Source: Mycolicibacterium peregrinum (GTDB lineage: Bacteria; Actinomycetota; Actinomycetes; Mycobacteriales; Mycobacteriaceae). Taken from it: DNA of 64,000 nt. Position 1 is the stretch's first letter, and every line of letters starts with the position of its first letter. Below, piece after piece: positions 34,167-41,757 of this stretch. The notes beneath the pieces were generated by a model. That model was not told where the DNA came from and ran no database searches. It saw only the letters and a list, made by a program, of their open reading frames with translations. A program made the translations under genes and the position numbers. The stretch spans positions 1-64,000 of the forward strand of contig NZ_LZSY01000080.1 in the NCBI RefSeq assembly GCF_001665625.1, given 5' to 3'.

Positions 34167-35050
34167 GGTGTGGCCTTCTTTCGAGTCGTGGTTTTGGTCT
34201 TGATTTTGGGCGGCGGTGAGGGGAGGGCGACTGCCCGCAGGAACGCACCGGCGAAGATGTCGCAGACGCCATCAAGGTCGGGCAACTCGATACCAGGAAT
34301 GCGGCCCATGGTCGGCCGCGTCAGCATGTGGACTGACACCGGGGCGATGAGCAACTGCAGCAACACAACCAACGGCATCTCCCGGATATGGCCTGCCTCA
34401 ATTTCTGCGGTGAGCCACGCGCCAATGCTGGCTAGCAGCCGAGGTGCATTGTGGCTCAGCAGGTTCTGAATGGCTGGGCTCTCCGGGCGAGCCAGCGCCT
34501 CGGCCAACAACGCCGGCGCCACCCGGGGTTCAGCGGCCAGAGTGTGGACGATCATCCCGTACAACCGGCGCACCGTGGCGGCCAGGTCGCCGTGGTCACC
34601 GTCGAAAAAGTCCTCGATCTGCAGCAGCGGGCTGTGCCGCTCGAACAGCGCCCGCAACAGCTCATCGCGGCCGCCGAACACCGCGTACAGGCTGTGCACC
34701 GAGCACTGCGCCCGCGCTGCGATGGCTTCCAGGGTGGCCGCCGCCAGGCCCTGGGCATCGATCAATTCCGCGGCGGCATTCAGCGCGCGGGTGCGTACCG
34801 GTGCTTGCCCGCCGGGATCGACCCCGGCGGCCCGGACTGCCGCATCCAATGCCGCGCGGGTACCACCCAGTCGGCGGATCAGGGTGGAGCGCGAGATTCC
34901 GGCCTCGCGGGCGATAGCGATCACCGGCACGTCGGCGACGTCTTTACCCAGGGAACGGGCAGCCCGCAAAGCCGCCTGCACCAAATCGTCTCCGACGGCC
35001 ACCGCGCCATCGGATGCCGACGTCTGTGAGTCAGTTGCTTTGGTGGGCAT
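34163..35050 (-). CDS. TetR-type regulator with two tandem DNA-binding domains
   Basis: 295 residues. Residues about 20-70 read LVQAALRAARSLGKD, VIAIAREAGISRSTLIRRLG and GTRAALDAAVRAAG, a TetR-like HTH. Residues about 88-135 read a second, complete TetR HTH: RALNAAAELIDAQGL, LEAIAARAQCSVHSLYAVFG, GRDELLRALFERH. The remaining helical domain is the ligand-binding region; the C-terminus is Lys-rich (KIKTKTTTRKK). One DNA-binding domain per chain is normal, so this design is unusual and could bind longer or paired operators. Probably regulates the operon it lies in; a dyad at 36098 is the candidate site. Confidence 0.8.
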   Translation of the reverse strand: MPTKATDSQTSASDGAVAVGDDLVQAALRAARSLGKDVADVPVIAIAREAGISRSTLIRRLGGTRAALDAAVRAAGVDPGGQAPVRTRALNAAAELIDAQGLAAATLEAIAARAQCSVHSLYAVFGGRDELLRALFERHSPLLQIEDFFDGDHGDLAATVRRLYGMIVHTLAAEPRVAPALLAEALARPESPAIQNLLSHNAPRLLASIGAWLTAEIEAGHIREMPLVVLLQLLIAPVSVHMLTRPTMGRIPGIELPDLDGVCDIFAGAFLRAVALPSPPPKIKTKTTTRKKATP

Positions 35051-35085
35051 AGTCAGGGCACGCGTTGGGTGAAACATGTGGTATC

Positions 35086-35601
35086 TCAGTCATGGTCGCC
35101 GAGCATCATCAGTTGGATAGCGCCCGACGGCACACCCACCCAGTCGGTGGCCTCGATCTGCCGGTAGAGCTCACGCAGTTCGGCGCGCATCGCCGGGATC
35201 TGTTCGCGAGGCGCATCGGTGGCATGAAAGGAATAGCCCGGCAACGTCGCGTTCGGATCCACCTGTTCGCCGGCGCCGACGCGTGCTTGCATCGCTTCCA
35301 GCAGTTTGTTGTGGATCGCGACATGCTCGGGAGCGCCCAGCGCCCACTCCTTGAACAGCTCGAAGGTGGGGAAGGTATAGAACCACAACGTCAGACCCTG
35401 CTCGTCGCTCAGACCCAAGAATTTGGGGCCGATGATCGGAAATCCGCCGGTGATGTTGTGCCAGGACAACATCTTTCCGGTCTTTATCCAGTTCTCTTCG
35501 ATCGCGGCGACTTCCTCGCTGAAATCACACTCCTCCAGCCACTGCGGACACGGCCCGATCTGACCACGCAGAAACATCTTCCACTCCAATTTCATTGTCA
35601 T
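35086..35601 (-). CDS. Hypothetical protein, possibly ferredoxin-like fold (EthD/ABM type)
   Basis: 171 residues, soluble, no signal peptide. Segments such as LTLWFYTFPTFELFKEWALG and PEHVAIHNKLLEAMQARVG resemble the beta-alpha-beta units of small monooxygenase/EthD-type proteins, and it sits next to a Dabb-fold gene, a family of the same fold. No motif allows a firm call. Eight bases separate it from the upstream Dabb gene, so co-expression is certain in practice. Confidence 0.55.
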   Translation of the reverse strand: MTMKLEWKMFLRGQIGPCPQWLEECDFSEEVAAIEENWIKTGKMLSWHNITGGFPIIGPKFLGLSDEQGLTLWFYTFPTFELFKEWALGAPEHVAIHNKLLEAMQARVGAGEQVDPNATLPGYSFHATDAPREQIPAMRAELRELYRQIEATDWVGVPSGAIQLMMLGDHD

Positions 35602-35609
35602 GCTGAGGA

Positions 35610-36023
35610 TTACAGGTACGGGAAGTGCGCGTCGACATCCTCACGCAGCACCTTGGCCACATCCGGGAACAGCTCCCACCGCTCCTTGTAGAGGTCGATG
35701 AGCTTCTCTGCGGTATCGGCAGGTTCATCTGGGGTGATGATGTCGAACGACCGCACCCGCGCCACCGTCTCCTTGAGATGGGTCGCCTCGTCCTCGCCGT
35801 GCGGGGAGCGCATGTGCACCGCATAGTCGTCGACGCTGTTGAATTTCACCCACGCCGCATCGTGGAATCCGTCCTCAGCAGGCCCCGCATAACGACCGGC
35901 AGCGCCGTCCTCGATGTACGGAGCGGCGGCGAAATAAGCGCTGAGCATCCCCGCGAACTCCTCGAACTGCTCCTGCGACGGCTTCTGCCGGTAGCCGTGA
36001 TACGCGATGTGAAAGATCGCCAT
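35610..36023 (-). CDS. Dabb-like (stress-responsive alpha/beta-barrel) protein
   Basis: 137 residues starting MAIFHIAYHGYRQKPSQEQF, with DAAWVKFNSVDDYAVHMRSP and HLKETVARVRSFDIITPDE: the small ferredoxin-like repeat unit of Dabb proteins, plus a C-terminal helical extension. GGAAGG lies nine bases before the ATG at 36023. First gene of the leftward nine-gene operon ending at 29211. Members act as polyketide cyclases or in stress responses; role here unknown. Confidence 0.6.
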   Translation of the reverse strand: MAIFHIAYHGYRQKPSQEQFEEFAGMLSAYFAAAPYIEDGAAGRYAGPAEDGFHDAAWVKFNSVDDYAVHMRSPHGEDEATHLKETVARVRSFDIITPDEPADTAEKLIDLYKERWELFPDVAKVLREDVDAHFPYL

Positions 36024-36097
36024 GAAAAGAGCCTTCCTCGGTCGCGTCCACCTGGCGGCAGACAAGACCGTTCAGCGAAACGCGTCTGCGTATTGAA

Positions 36098-36111
36098 ACA
36101 GTACTAACTGT
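36098..36111. promoter_or_regulatory. Candidate operator of the 29-36 kb operon
   Basis: ACAGT-ACTA-ACTGT, a perfect dyad with 5-base arms, 75 bases upstream of the Dabb start codon. Position fits a repressor site for the tandem-HTH TetR protein encoded in the operon. Confidence 0.45.
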
Positions 36112-36314
36112 AGGGCGTATCTGTGTATCAGCACAAGGGTGCGCTGCGAGATGAGTGTCGACCGCGCCGATCGGGACTGGGTTGCGACATTCCGCTAACC
36201 GGGGCCTCGCGCACGCCGGACTCGCTGGGCCCTGCCTCTTGAGGGCTCTCGGGGGGTGGACCGTGCGGGAGCGAGGGACTCCTGCCCCGTCAAAAACGTC
36301 CTGTCCCGCAACAA

Positions 36315-38219
36315 CTAATCAGCAGGCAAGTGGGACTGAATGTCCGTCGCACTGTCGGATGTTTCCAAAGCGTCGATTCCACGAAGCCGCACCGACCACC
36401 GCTGGTAGGCGGCCTGCCGTGAGATGCCCAGTGTCGCTGATATTTTCATCCACGATAGGCCAGCGTTCCGTCCTTGCAAAACTACCTGAGTGAGCTGTCC
36501 TTCAGCGGCATGAACTGCACGCTGCGCTTCATTTAGGTCATTTGCCGCCGCGCGAAGGGAGTCAATGTGGCGGTCGTAGGGCCGAACCGGTGGATCGAGG
36601 TCGAACAGGGTGGGCTCAGCCGTATCGCTATTCGGTTCGTCCGCATCGTCGGTAGGGCGATCTTCGGGTGATTCGGTCGTCATGGTTCGGCCGGATGCTT
36701 TCGTTGAGGGATTGGTTCGGTCAGTGGTGGATGCGTACATCGCCCAGGTGTTGCCGGCTTCTGCGGCGTGTTTCTGGGTGACTTGGTCGCTGTAGCCGAG
36801 CATTTCGGCGACCAGGGGAGGAGGTATCTCAGATACGAGTTCACGCAGGGCCGTGTTGCGTGAGCCGAGCAGCTTGATGCCGAGCCGGCGCAACCGCAGC
36901 ATGATCGACTGGGGGTCGATGTGTCGGCCGGGCCGGGTGCTCGGGAAGAGCCACGGTGTGCCGATGGCTCCGCCGGTGGTGCGCTGATTGGGCCGGTTGT
37001 GGAGGTGGTAGTGCAGTTGTGAGGCGAAGGGTTCGGGGACCGGGATGGGTTCTTTGCCGAGCGCGATGCGTGTCTCGCCGTCGATCCGTGCAATGGCGGT
37101 GGTCTGCAGGCCAGCGATCTTGGTGAGGGGTTGGGCGTAGAGCAATAACAGGATGCCGGCGACTCGGTAGGGGAGGCTTTCGGAGTCGCCGGTGAGTAGT
37201 TCTTTAAGCCACGCAAGGCGCTGGTCTTGGGTGATCAAGGGGGTTGTCCTGGCTTGTCGGAACCCGATCTGGACCGAATTATTGATCTTGCTGCGTTTGG
37301 CCCACACGAAGAATGTTCGGATCAAGTGTCGGGTGGTCGGCCCCGACGCAAGGTAGGCGTCGACGTCCTGTTGTATGCAGGTCGATGCGGTTCGACCGTG
37401 TGTCTGCTCGAGCCAGGTCAGGAATTTGATGGTTTCGGTGATTTCCTGTTGCGCTGCGCGTTTGGGCCCATCGGTTCCTTGGCCGGGCTTGGATTCACCG
37501 CGCAGCCGGCGTAGATGGTGCCAGGTCGCGAATTGCTCAACCGGGCCCCGTACCGTCGGTGAGGCGACGGCGTCGAGTTTGGCGGCCAGCCATGCTTCGA
37601 AACGTGCAAGGTGTTCGTCGCGTGGCGGGAGCATCCCGTGGTGCTGCAGCAGGCTGCGGAGGTGCTCAACGTGGCGGCCAGGACCCGCTGCGGTGAGGCC
37701 GTCGTGGGTGAGAGGTATTGCACCAGAGGTGATTCCGCCGAGCAACTGAAGTACCTGGATATTGCGTTTCCAGGTGAGGATGCTTTCGGGTCGGTCGACG
37801 CCGCAGAGAACTTCGAGGAAGGTTTCCATCGCCGCCGGATCGGCGGGATGGTGCAGCAGGACTTTGCACAGGTCATCGCGTAGGGCGCATCGGGCGCATT
37901 CGCCGCGGCGGTAGATTTCGCCTTCGTGTCCGCAGGTTCGGCAGGTGAAATCGCCGGGGATGCCGGCACAGTTCAAGCAGACTGGCCTCGGATCGGTGCG
38001 GTTGCAGCGGCCGGGGAGCACCCCATCGTGTCCACAGATCGGGCAGATGCCGTGAGTGCGCATAGCGGTGTAGAAGCAGCTGTGACAGAGCTGGTCGCCC
38101 GGCCAGTAGACCCGCAACTTGTTGGCTTTGCGGTGACACCGGCCGCATTCTTGGTGGCCTGTGGTGACCGGCGGCCGTCCGCGGCGACGGGAACGAGGTG
38201 TGGGGTTAATCGGTGCCAT
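36315..38219 (-). CDS. Large zinc-finger protein with degenerate tyrosine-recombinase domain
   Basis: 634 residues. Residues 20-110 have three CxxC pairs (CGRCHRK...CHSC, CPICGHDG...CLNC, CRTCGHEG...CARC), likely zinc ribbons. A helical middle (around 270-320, KFLTWLEQTHGRTAS) resembles a core-binding domain. The catalytic-like domain reads GILLLLYAQPLTKIAGL where an Arg is expected, TALRELVSEIPPPLVAEMLGYS where HxxR is expected (only the second Arg kept), and WAMYAST as a possible Tyr. After an acidic linker, the C-terminus has an HTH, ISATLGISRQAAYQRW. In size and pairing it recalls the large TnpB partner of Tn554-type elements. Start overlaps the XRE gene by 14 bases, giving one operon. 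Confidence 0.7.
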   Translation of the reverse strand: MAPINPTPRSRRRGRPPVTTGHQECGRCHRKANKLRVYWPGDQLCHSCFYTAMRTHGICPICGHDGVLPGRCNRTDPRPVCLNCAGIPGDFTCRTCGHEGEIYRRGECARCALRDDLCKVLLHHPADPAAMETFLEVLCGVDRPESILTWKRNIQVLQLLGGITSGAIPLTHDGLTAAGPGRHVEHLRSLLQHHGMLPPRDEHLARFEAWLAAKLDAVASPTVRGPVEQFATWHHLRRLRGESKPGQGTDGPKRAAQQEITETIKFLTWLEQTHGRTASTCIQQDVDAYLASGPTTRHLIRTFFVWAKRSKINNSVQIGFRQARTTPLITQDQRLAWLKELLTGDSESLPYRVAGILLLLYAQPLTKIAGLQTTAIARIDGETRIALGKEPIPVPEPFASQLHYHLHNRPNQRTTGGAIGTPWLFPSTRPGRHIDPQSIMLRLRRLGIKLLGSRNTALRELVSEIPPPLVAEMLGYSDQVTQKHAAEAGNTWAMYASTTDRTNPSTKASGRTMTTESPEDRPTDDADEPNSDTAEPTLFDLDPPVRPYDRHIDSLRAAANDLNEAQRAVHAAEGQLTQVVLQGRNAGLSWMKISATLGISRQAAYQRWSVRLRGIDALETSDSATDIQSHLPAD

Positions 38220-38559
38220 CTGTGATGACCCGGGCCCGCCGTGGCCGGACGGCTTTGTTGAGTTCGACGACATTTGGCGGTGGAACGGGAGCAGCACCGG
38301 ATGCGGTCTTCCGGCGGCGCGCGTCAGTTGCGGTGACGGTGACTAGGTCTTCCACGCCGCAGCCGAGAATGTCGCAGAGTGCGGCCATCAATTGCAGCGA
38401 AATGCGTTCTGGCCGTTGGTGAACGACGCGGTAAACCTGAGGCCGGGAGAGCTGGATTCCCCGTTCTGCAAGCCGCGGGATCAAGTCGGTACTGTTGTGC
38501 ATGCCGTGGGCGGCCATGAGTTCGGCGAGGCGCCAGGTGTAGTCGACTTCGCGTTTCAC
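38206..38559 (-). CDS. XRE-family regulator in the recombinase operon
   Basis: 117 residues from a GTG with GGAGG seven bases upstream. HTH: WRLAELMAAHGMHN then LAERGIQLSRPQVYRVVHQRPERISLQLMAALCDILGCGVEDLV, a Cro/cI-type HTH. The C-terminal third is basic and Pro-rich. The start overlaps the recombinase stop codon (GTGA) and its end overlaps the large zinc-finger gene, so all three are one transcript. Probably sets recombinase expression or directionality by binding the TGAATCAT repeats upstream. Confidence 0.8.
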   Translation of the reverse strand: MKREVDYTWRLAELMAAHGMHNSTDLIPRLAERGIQLSRPQVYRVVHQRPERISLQLMAALCDILGCGVEDLVTVTATDARRRKTASGAAPVPPPNVVELNKAVRPRRARVITDGTD

Positions 38560-39659
38560 GAGCTTTCCTCCCCGAAGGAGAGTGCATCTTTGATGGTCTG
38601 GTCGAGCATGCGGCGGACCGTGCGGGTCCGGTAGTCGCTGGACACGCCGGTGTATAGCGCTGTCGTGCTGGCGAAGTCGTGGCCAGCCTGGTCCTGGACG
38701 AATTTGGCGTCCCAGCCGTCTTCGATGAGGTGGGTGATGTGGGAGCGGCGAAACGAGTGCAGGTCCAGACCGCTCGGCAGATCCAGTTCGTCGCAATAGC
38801 GACGGAATCGACTCAGTAGGGTGTTCTCGGCAACCAGGGAACCGCGCTCGCTCGGGAACAGATCAATGCCGTCGGCGATATACGGCTGGCCGTGGGTGAG
38901 CCAGTCTGCGATGACCTCGGGTGTCCAGTCGAAAACAGTCAACACGGTGCGTCGTTTCGGCGGGGAACCTTTCTTCGCCTTGCCGTATCGGATTAAGACC
39001 GCTCCATAGCTGCCGAATTCGCGAGCATGGGGATTGCGCGAGAAATCGATTGTCTGCAGGTGACGCAGTTCGTTGAAGCGCAGACCGTAGGAGTAGGCGA
39101 TCTTGAACATCACCGAGTCGCGGTAGGCCGGCAGCCAGCCTTTCTTCCGCGAGTTGGCGATCAGTGTCACTTGATCGTCGGCGTGATCGAAGAAGTGCTG
39201 CAACTCCTGTTTGCTGAAGGGGCGCTTCTCTGGATCTTGCTCGTTGTCTTGGACGTGGGTCGCGCTGTTCCAGGCGAAAAATACCTGTGCTGGGTGTGTG
39301 CCGAAACGCTGCTCGCAGACCCGATCCCAGCCGTAGTCTGGGTCGGCGATGTACGAGCAGAACAACCGCAGGCCGTTCTGATAGCCGCGGGACGTCGACT
39401 GTGCGCGGCCTTTGATGCCGCGCAGATCGGCGAAGAACTCCTCAACGACCGCTGGCGTCCAGGACCAGGGGAACTCATTGGAGTGGGCAATGAAGCGCCG
39501 AACCAGGGCGATGCGCTTATCGATGGTGTCGTGGGCGAGGTTGCGGCACAGTTGCTGGTTGCGCCACCCATCGAGCATTTCCTCGACGGTTTGGGCCTCG
39601 GGATGCAACAGAGGAACTGAGCCAACGAGGAACACGCGGCCGCTCTTGTCGACGGGCAA
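38556..39659 (-). CDS. Tyrosine recombinase (site-specific integrase)
   Basis: 367 residues. N-terminal SAM-like core-binding domain (EMLDGWRNQQLCRNLAHDTIDKRIALVRRF). All catalytic residues are present: Arg in KIAYSYGLRFNELRHLQ, Lys in YGKAKKGSPPK, HxxR in LDLHSFRRSHITHLIEDGW, His in QDQAGHDFASTTA, and Tyr in ALYTGVSSDYR. Start is TTG at 39659 with GGGAGG five bases upstream. First gene of the operon with the XRE and zinc-finger proteins. A cluster of TGAATCAT motifs covers its promoter, and the same motif is in the flanking site repeats. Expected to recombine those repeats. Confidence 0.88.
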   Translation of the reverse strand: MPVDKSGRVFLVGSVPLLHPEAQTVEEMLDGWRNQQLCRNLAHDTIDKRIALVRRFIAHSNEFPWSWTPAVVEEFFADLRGIKGRAQSTSRGYQNGLRLFCSYIADPDYGWDRVCEQRFGTHPAQVFFAWNSATHVQDNEQDPEKRPFSKQELQHFFDHADDQVTLIANSRKKGWLPAYRDSVMFKIAYSYGLRFNELRHLQTIDFSRNPHAREFGSYGAVLIRYGKAKKGSPPKRRTVLTVFDWTPEVIADWLTHGQPYIADGIDLFPSERGSLVAENTLLSRFRRYCDELDLPSGLDLHSFRRSHITHLIEDGWDAKFVQDQAGHDFASTTALYTGVSSDYRTRTVRRMLDQTIKDALSFGEESS

Positions 39660-39683
39660 ATCAGCCTCCCAGCCTGTCTCATC

Positions 39684-39716
39684 TGATGCATCATTGAATC
39701 ATCTAATGAATCATTA
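39684..39716. promoter_or_regulatory. TGATTCAT/ATGAATCA motif cluster in the recombinase promoter
   Basis: Contains the palindrome TGATGCATCA (39684-39693) and two direct copies of TGAATCAT four bases apart (about 39695-39714). The reverse complement, TGATTCA(T), is the left end of every site repeat in the 27-40 kb region. It begins about 25 bases upstream of the recombinase start, so binding of the XRE protein or recombinase would autoregulate. Confidence 0.6.
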
Positions 39717-39890
39717 CCACATCGACGCAGGTAGGTCCATCGCAAAACGAAGTTCATTCGCCGCGTGTCGCGTGGAGCGACCGGGAAGGCGGCAACGCAT
39801 ACTCGCTACAGTCGACGGTAACCTGTTGTGTTCCTCGCCATTTGGCCGAGTTGCACAGATCCGGTGGGCGAGAGTCACATGGCGTGTTCG

Positions 39891-39924
39891 TGATTCATCT
39901 GATGAAAACCGAGTACTTTAACTG
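39891..39924 (+). repeat. Left-half copy of the repeat (site F)
   Basis: TGATTCATCTGATGAAAACC followed by GAGTACTTTAACTG matches the left and middle blocks of repeats B-D, including the palindrome TTCATC-T-GATGAA. After ACTG it diverges; GACAT-A-ATGTC takes the place of the CGGGT-A-ACCCG palindrome, and the ATTCGATTCCGCCG block is missing. It would be the right border of the repeat-bearing region. Confidence 0.55.
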
Positions 39925-40032
39925 ACATAATGTCGCTTATCGGTACATAATCAACCTGGCGATACGCAACCGCCGGTGCCGCGTACAGTCGATCTCTTCG
40001 CCTTGCCTGCGGAGTCGTTCCGGGAGCTTCTC

Positions 40033-40230
40033 ATGCCCAACCATCATCCGTCTCGTTCGTGGCGTGGCTGCGCGATGTGTAAACCGCACAAGCGTCGCGG
40101 CGCCGGCCGGTCGCCACACGTCGACGCCTCGGATATGCACGCCGGTACTCGCGCCGGTCGATCGGTGACGACGGCCGCTGACGCCCCCTGGCCACCCCCG
40201 GGGTACGACCCTGCAGTTACGTCACAGTGA
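40033..40230 (+). CDS. Small Cys/His-containing basic protein
   Basis: 65 residues: MPNHHPSRSWRGCAMCKPHK, then RRGAGRSPHVDASDMHAG and a polar tail. The WRGCAMCKPHKRRG core (CxxC flanked by basic residues) recurs in many small mycobacterial ORFs of unknown function, often near mobile DNA. GGAG lies seven bases upstream of the ATG. Its stop codon lies inside the left copy of a 16-base inverted repeat. Confidence 0.55.
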   Translation: MPNHHPSRSWRGCAMCKPHKRRGAGRSPHVDASDMHAGTRAGRSVTTAADAPWPPPGYDPAVTSQ

Positions 40231-40233
40231 CGA
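40218..40233 (+). repeat. Inverted repeat, left copy
   Basis: TACGTCACAGTGACGA, itself built on the palindrome GTCAC-A-GTGAC. Its exact reverse complement is at 40703-40718, so the two copies flank the Pro-rich lipoprotein gene. Confidence 0.6.
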
Positions 40234-40344
40234 TTTCTCTTCTGGTGCCCGTGTGGCAGATTCGATTGCAGCGCAGGCGCTTTCGGCCGCGCCGGCATGG
40301 ACGGCCGGTGATAGCGTTGTCAGTGAATGCAAGAGGCTAACCAG

Positions 40345-40680
40345 ATGGCTGTTGGTGTGAGACGGACTCGGTGGCGAGTTGCGCCGCTGCTGGCCATGAT
40401 GGCCGCCGCGGCGCTCGCCACCGGGTGCTCTGGCGACCCGGGCTGGCCGGTCGCATCGGATGATCCCGTGACAACACTTCCCGTCCCGGCCAACATGCCA
40501 CCGTTCCCGTATCCGAGTGACATTCCACAGGTCCCGTTGCCCAGCGCCGTGCCTACCGTCCAGCTGCCGAGCGACATCCCGCGGGCTCAGCTGCCGGCCG
40601 ATGTGCCCCAGATCGAGTTGCCGGCCGCGATTCCCCAGATCCAGTTGCCTTCTGCGATCCCTCCTATCCCCTTCCCGTAA
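40345..40680 (+). CDS. Lipoprotein with six 9-residue Pro-rich repeats
   Basis: 111 residues. Signal: MAVGVRRTRWRVAPLLAMMA with lipobox LATGC; so lipid-anchored outside the membrane. The mature part, after a short linker, consists of repeats of 9 residues, P[SA][DA][IV]Pxx[QPE]L: PSDIPQVPL, PSAVPTVQL, PSDIPRAQL, PADVPQIEL, PAAIPQIQL, PSAIPPIPF. Such a repeat should form an extended stalk. AGAGG lies upstream of the ATG at 40345; an in-frame ATG 18 bases earlier is possible. Function unknown. Flanked by a perfect inverted repeat. Confidence 0.65.
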   Translation: MAVGVRRTRWRVAPLLAMMAAAALATGCSGDPGWPVASDDPVTTLPVPANMPPFPYPSDIPQVPLPSAVPTVQLPSDIPRAQLPADVPQIELPAAIPQIQLPSAIPPIPFP

Positions 40681-40702
40681 AGTCCAGGGCCAGGGGCGAT
40701 AT

Positions 40703-40718
40703 TCGTCACTGTGACGTA
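40703..40718 (-). repeat. Inverted repeat, right copy
   Basis: TCGTCACTGTGACGTA, exact reverse complement of 40218-40233; about 490 bases apart, enclosing the Pro-rich lipoprotein gene. Confidence 0.6.
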
Positions 40719-40756
40719 TTATGTTGTGGCGGAACGGATTTGATGAGTGGCATGGG

Positions 40757-41680
40757 TTAACTCCCACCCTCGGTCAACTCTTCGTACAACCCTTGCAGGG
40801 CGGTGTGGTCGTCTTCGGAGCCGATATGCGCAGCGGCGAACCACCTTGCGTACTCAGCGATTTCGGAGAGACGCCAGTCGAGTGCGAACAGCTCTAACAT
40901 CGCGGGGTCGGGCCGCAATAGGTCCTGTGCCTCAGCGACCAGGTCGGCGTAGTCACGTTCGGGCGGTGCAAGAGCTAGCGACTCCCAATCGACGAGCCGG
41001 ACCCCGTCGGCGGTCACGACCTGGTTGTCGTTGTGCGGCTCGCCATGCGTCGGCACCCATGTGTCGCGTCGGGAGCAGGCTGTTTCGGACAGGTCCAGGT
41101 AGCGCTCGGTCCAGCGCTGAATCGGTTCAATGTGCGCATCGAGCGCCAGCCGCGCCTTCTCTGCCAGCGGACCGCTCGTCCAGGGCTCGGCGGTACGCGT
41201 CCGCAATTCGTCGGCGAACGATGGCCCGACCTGCGGGGTCCATGACCGCAGCGCCTCAGGCGGAACGGCGCGATGCAGCGCGTCCAGAGCCAGAACCACT
41301 TGGCGGGCGTGCTGGGGTTCACGGGCCTGTGCCTCGGTTGGGCTGTTGCCCTGCAGCCATGGCGTCACGCTGAGCGCACTGGTTCCGACATCGACGGTGA
41401 ATCGTCCGGAGCGGGCCGGCAGCGGTGCGCACACCATGTCCAAGCCGGCGGCGGCAAGGGCGGCGGCCCCGGCGTAAGCAGCCTCGAGAGACGATCTGGT
41501 GTGTCGGGGTTCCAACTGGTCCAACGTCACGAACAGTGTGGTGCCGCCGCCGCTCGCCCGCCAGTGGTGCGCACCGAAACCCCATGGCAAATAACTGATG
41601 TCGGAGATCTGGGGCAGCCAGTGTACGGCGACCACATTGGCAATCGTCTCGTCACTGATGGACGCTGGGCGGGATAGCAC
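40757..41680 (-). CDS. Aminoglycoside-phosphotransferase-family kinase-like protein
   Basis: 307 residues. The catalytic loop is WVPTHGEPHNDNQVV (HGxPxxxN, Brenner motif) and the metal-binding DxD-equivalent is VRLVDWESLALAPPERDYADL. The N-terminal lobe has WRASGGGTTLFVTLDQL. This is the APH/choline-kinase fold; most chromosomal members phosphorylate small metabolites such as sugars, amines or macrolides. GTG start at 41680. Single gene between the lipoprotein and the diiron protein; no resistance role can be assumed. Confidence 0.75.
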   Translation of the reverse strand: MLSRPASISDETIANVVAVHWLPQISDISYLPWGFGAHHWRASGGGTTLFVTLDQLEPRHTRSSLEAAYAGAAALAAAGLDMVCAPLPARSGRFTVDVGTSALSVTPWLQGNSPTEAQAREPQHARQVVLALDALHRAVPPEALRSWTPQVGPSFADELRTRTAEPWTSGPLAEKARLALDAHIEPIQRWTERYLDLSETACSRRDTWVPTHGEPHNDNQVVTADGVRLVDWESLALAPPERDYADLVAEAQDLLRPDPAMLELFALDWRLSEIAEYARWFAAAHIGSEDDHTALQGLYEELTEGGS

Positions 41681-41757
41681 GAGCCGAATCCTAAAAGATG
41701 TGCCTTCCGCCGTCCCCTATGCCCTCTCAGCGAATCCGGTGGAGGGGGTTTCGTCGA

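Noticed and set aside
38206..38559. XRE gene as antitoxin of a toxin-antitoxin pair
   Set aside because: Both overlapping partners are recombinase-type proteins, not toxins.
27433..39924. Classical integron with attC sites
   Set aside because: No RYYYAAC/GTTRRRY pair was recognised in the repeats, and the recombinase comes with XRE and zinc-finger partners not found in integrons.
40757..41680. Aminoglycoside resistance kinase
   Set aside because: Only the general APH fold is seen; chromosomal members are mostly metabolic, so no resistance claim is made.
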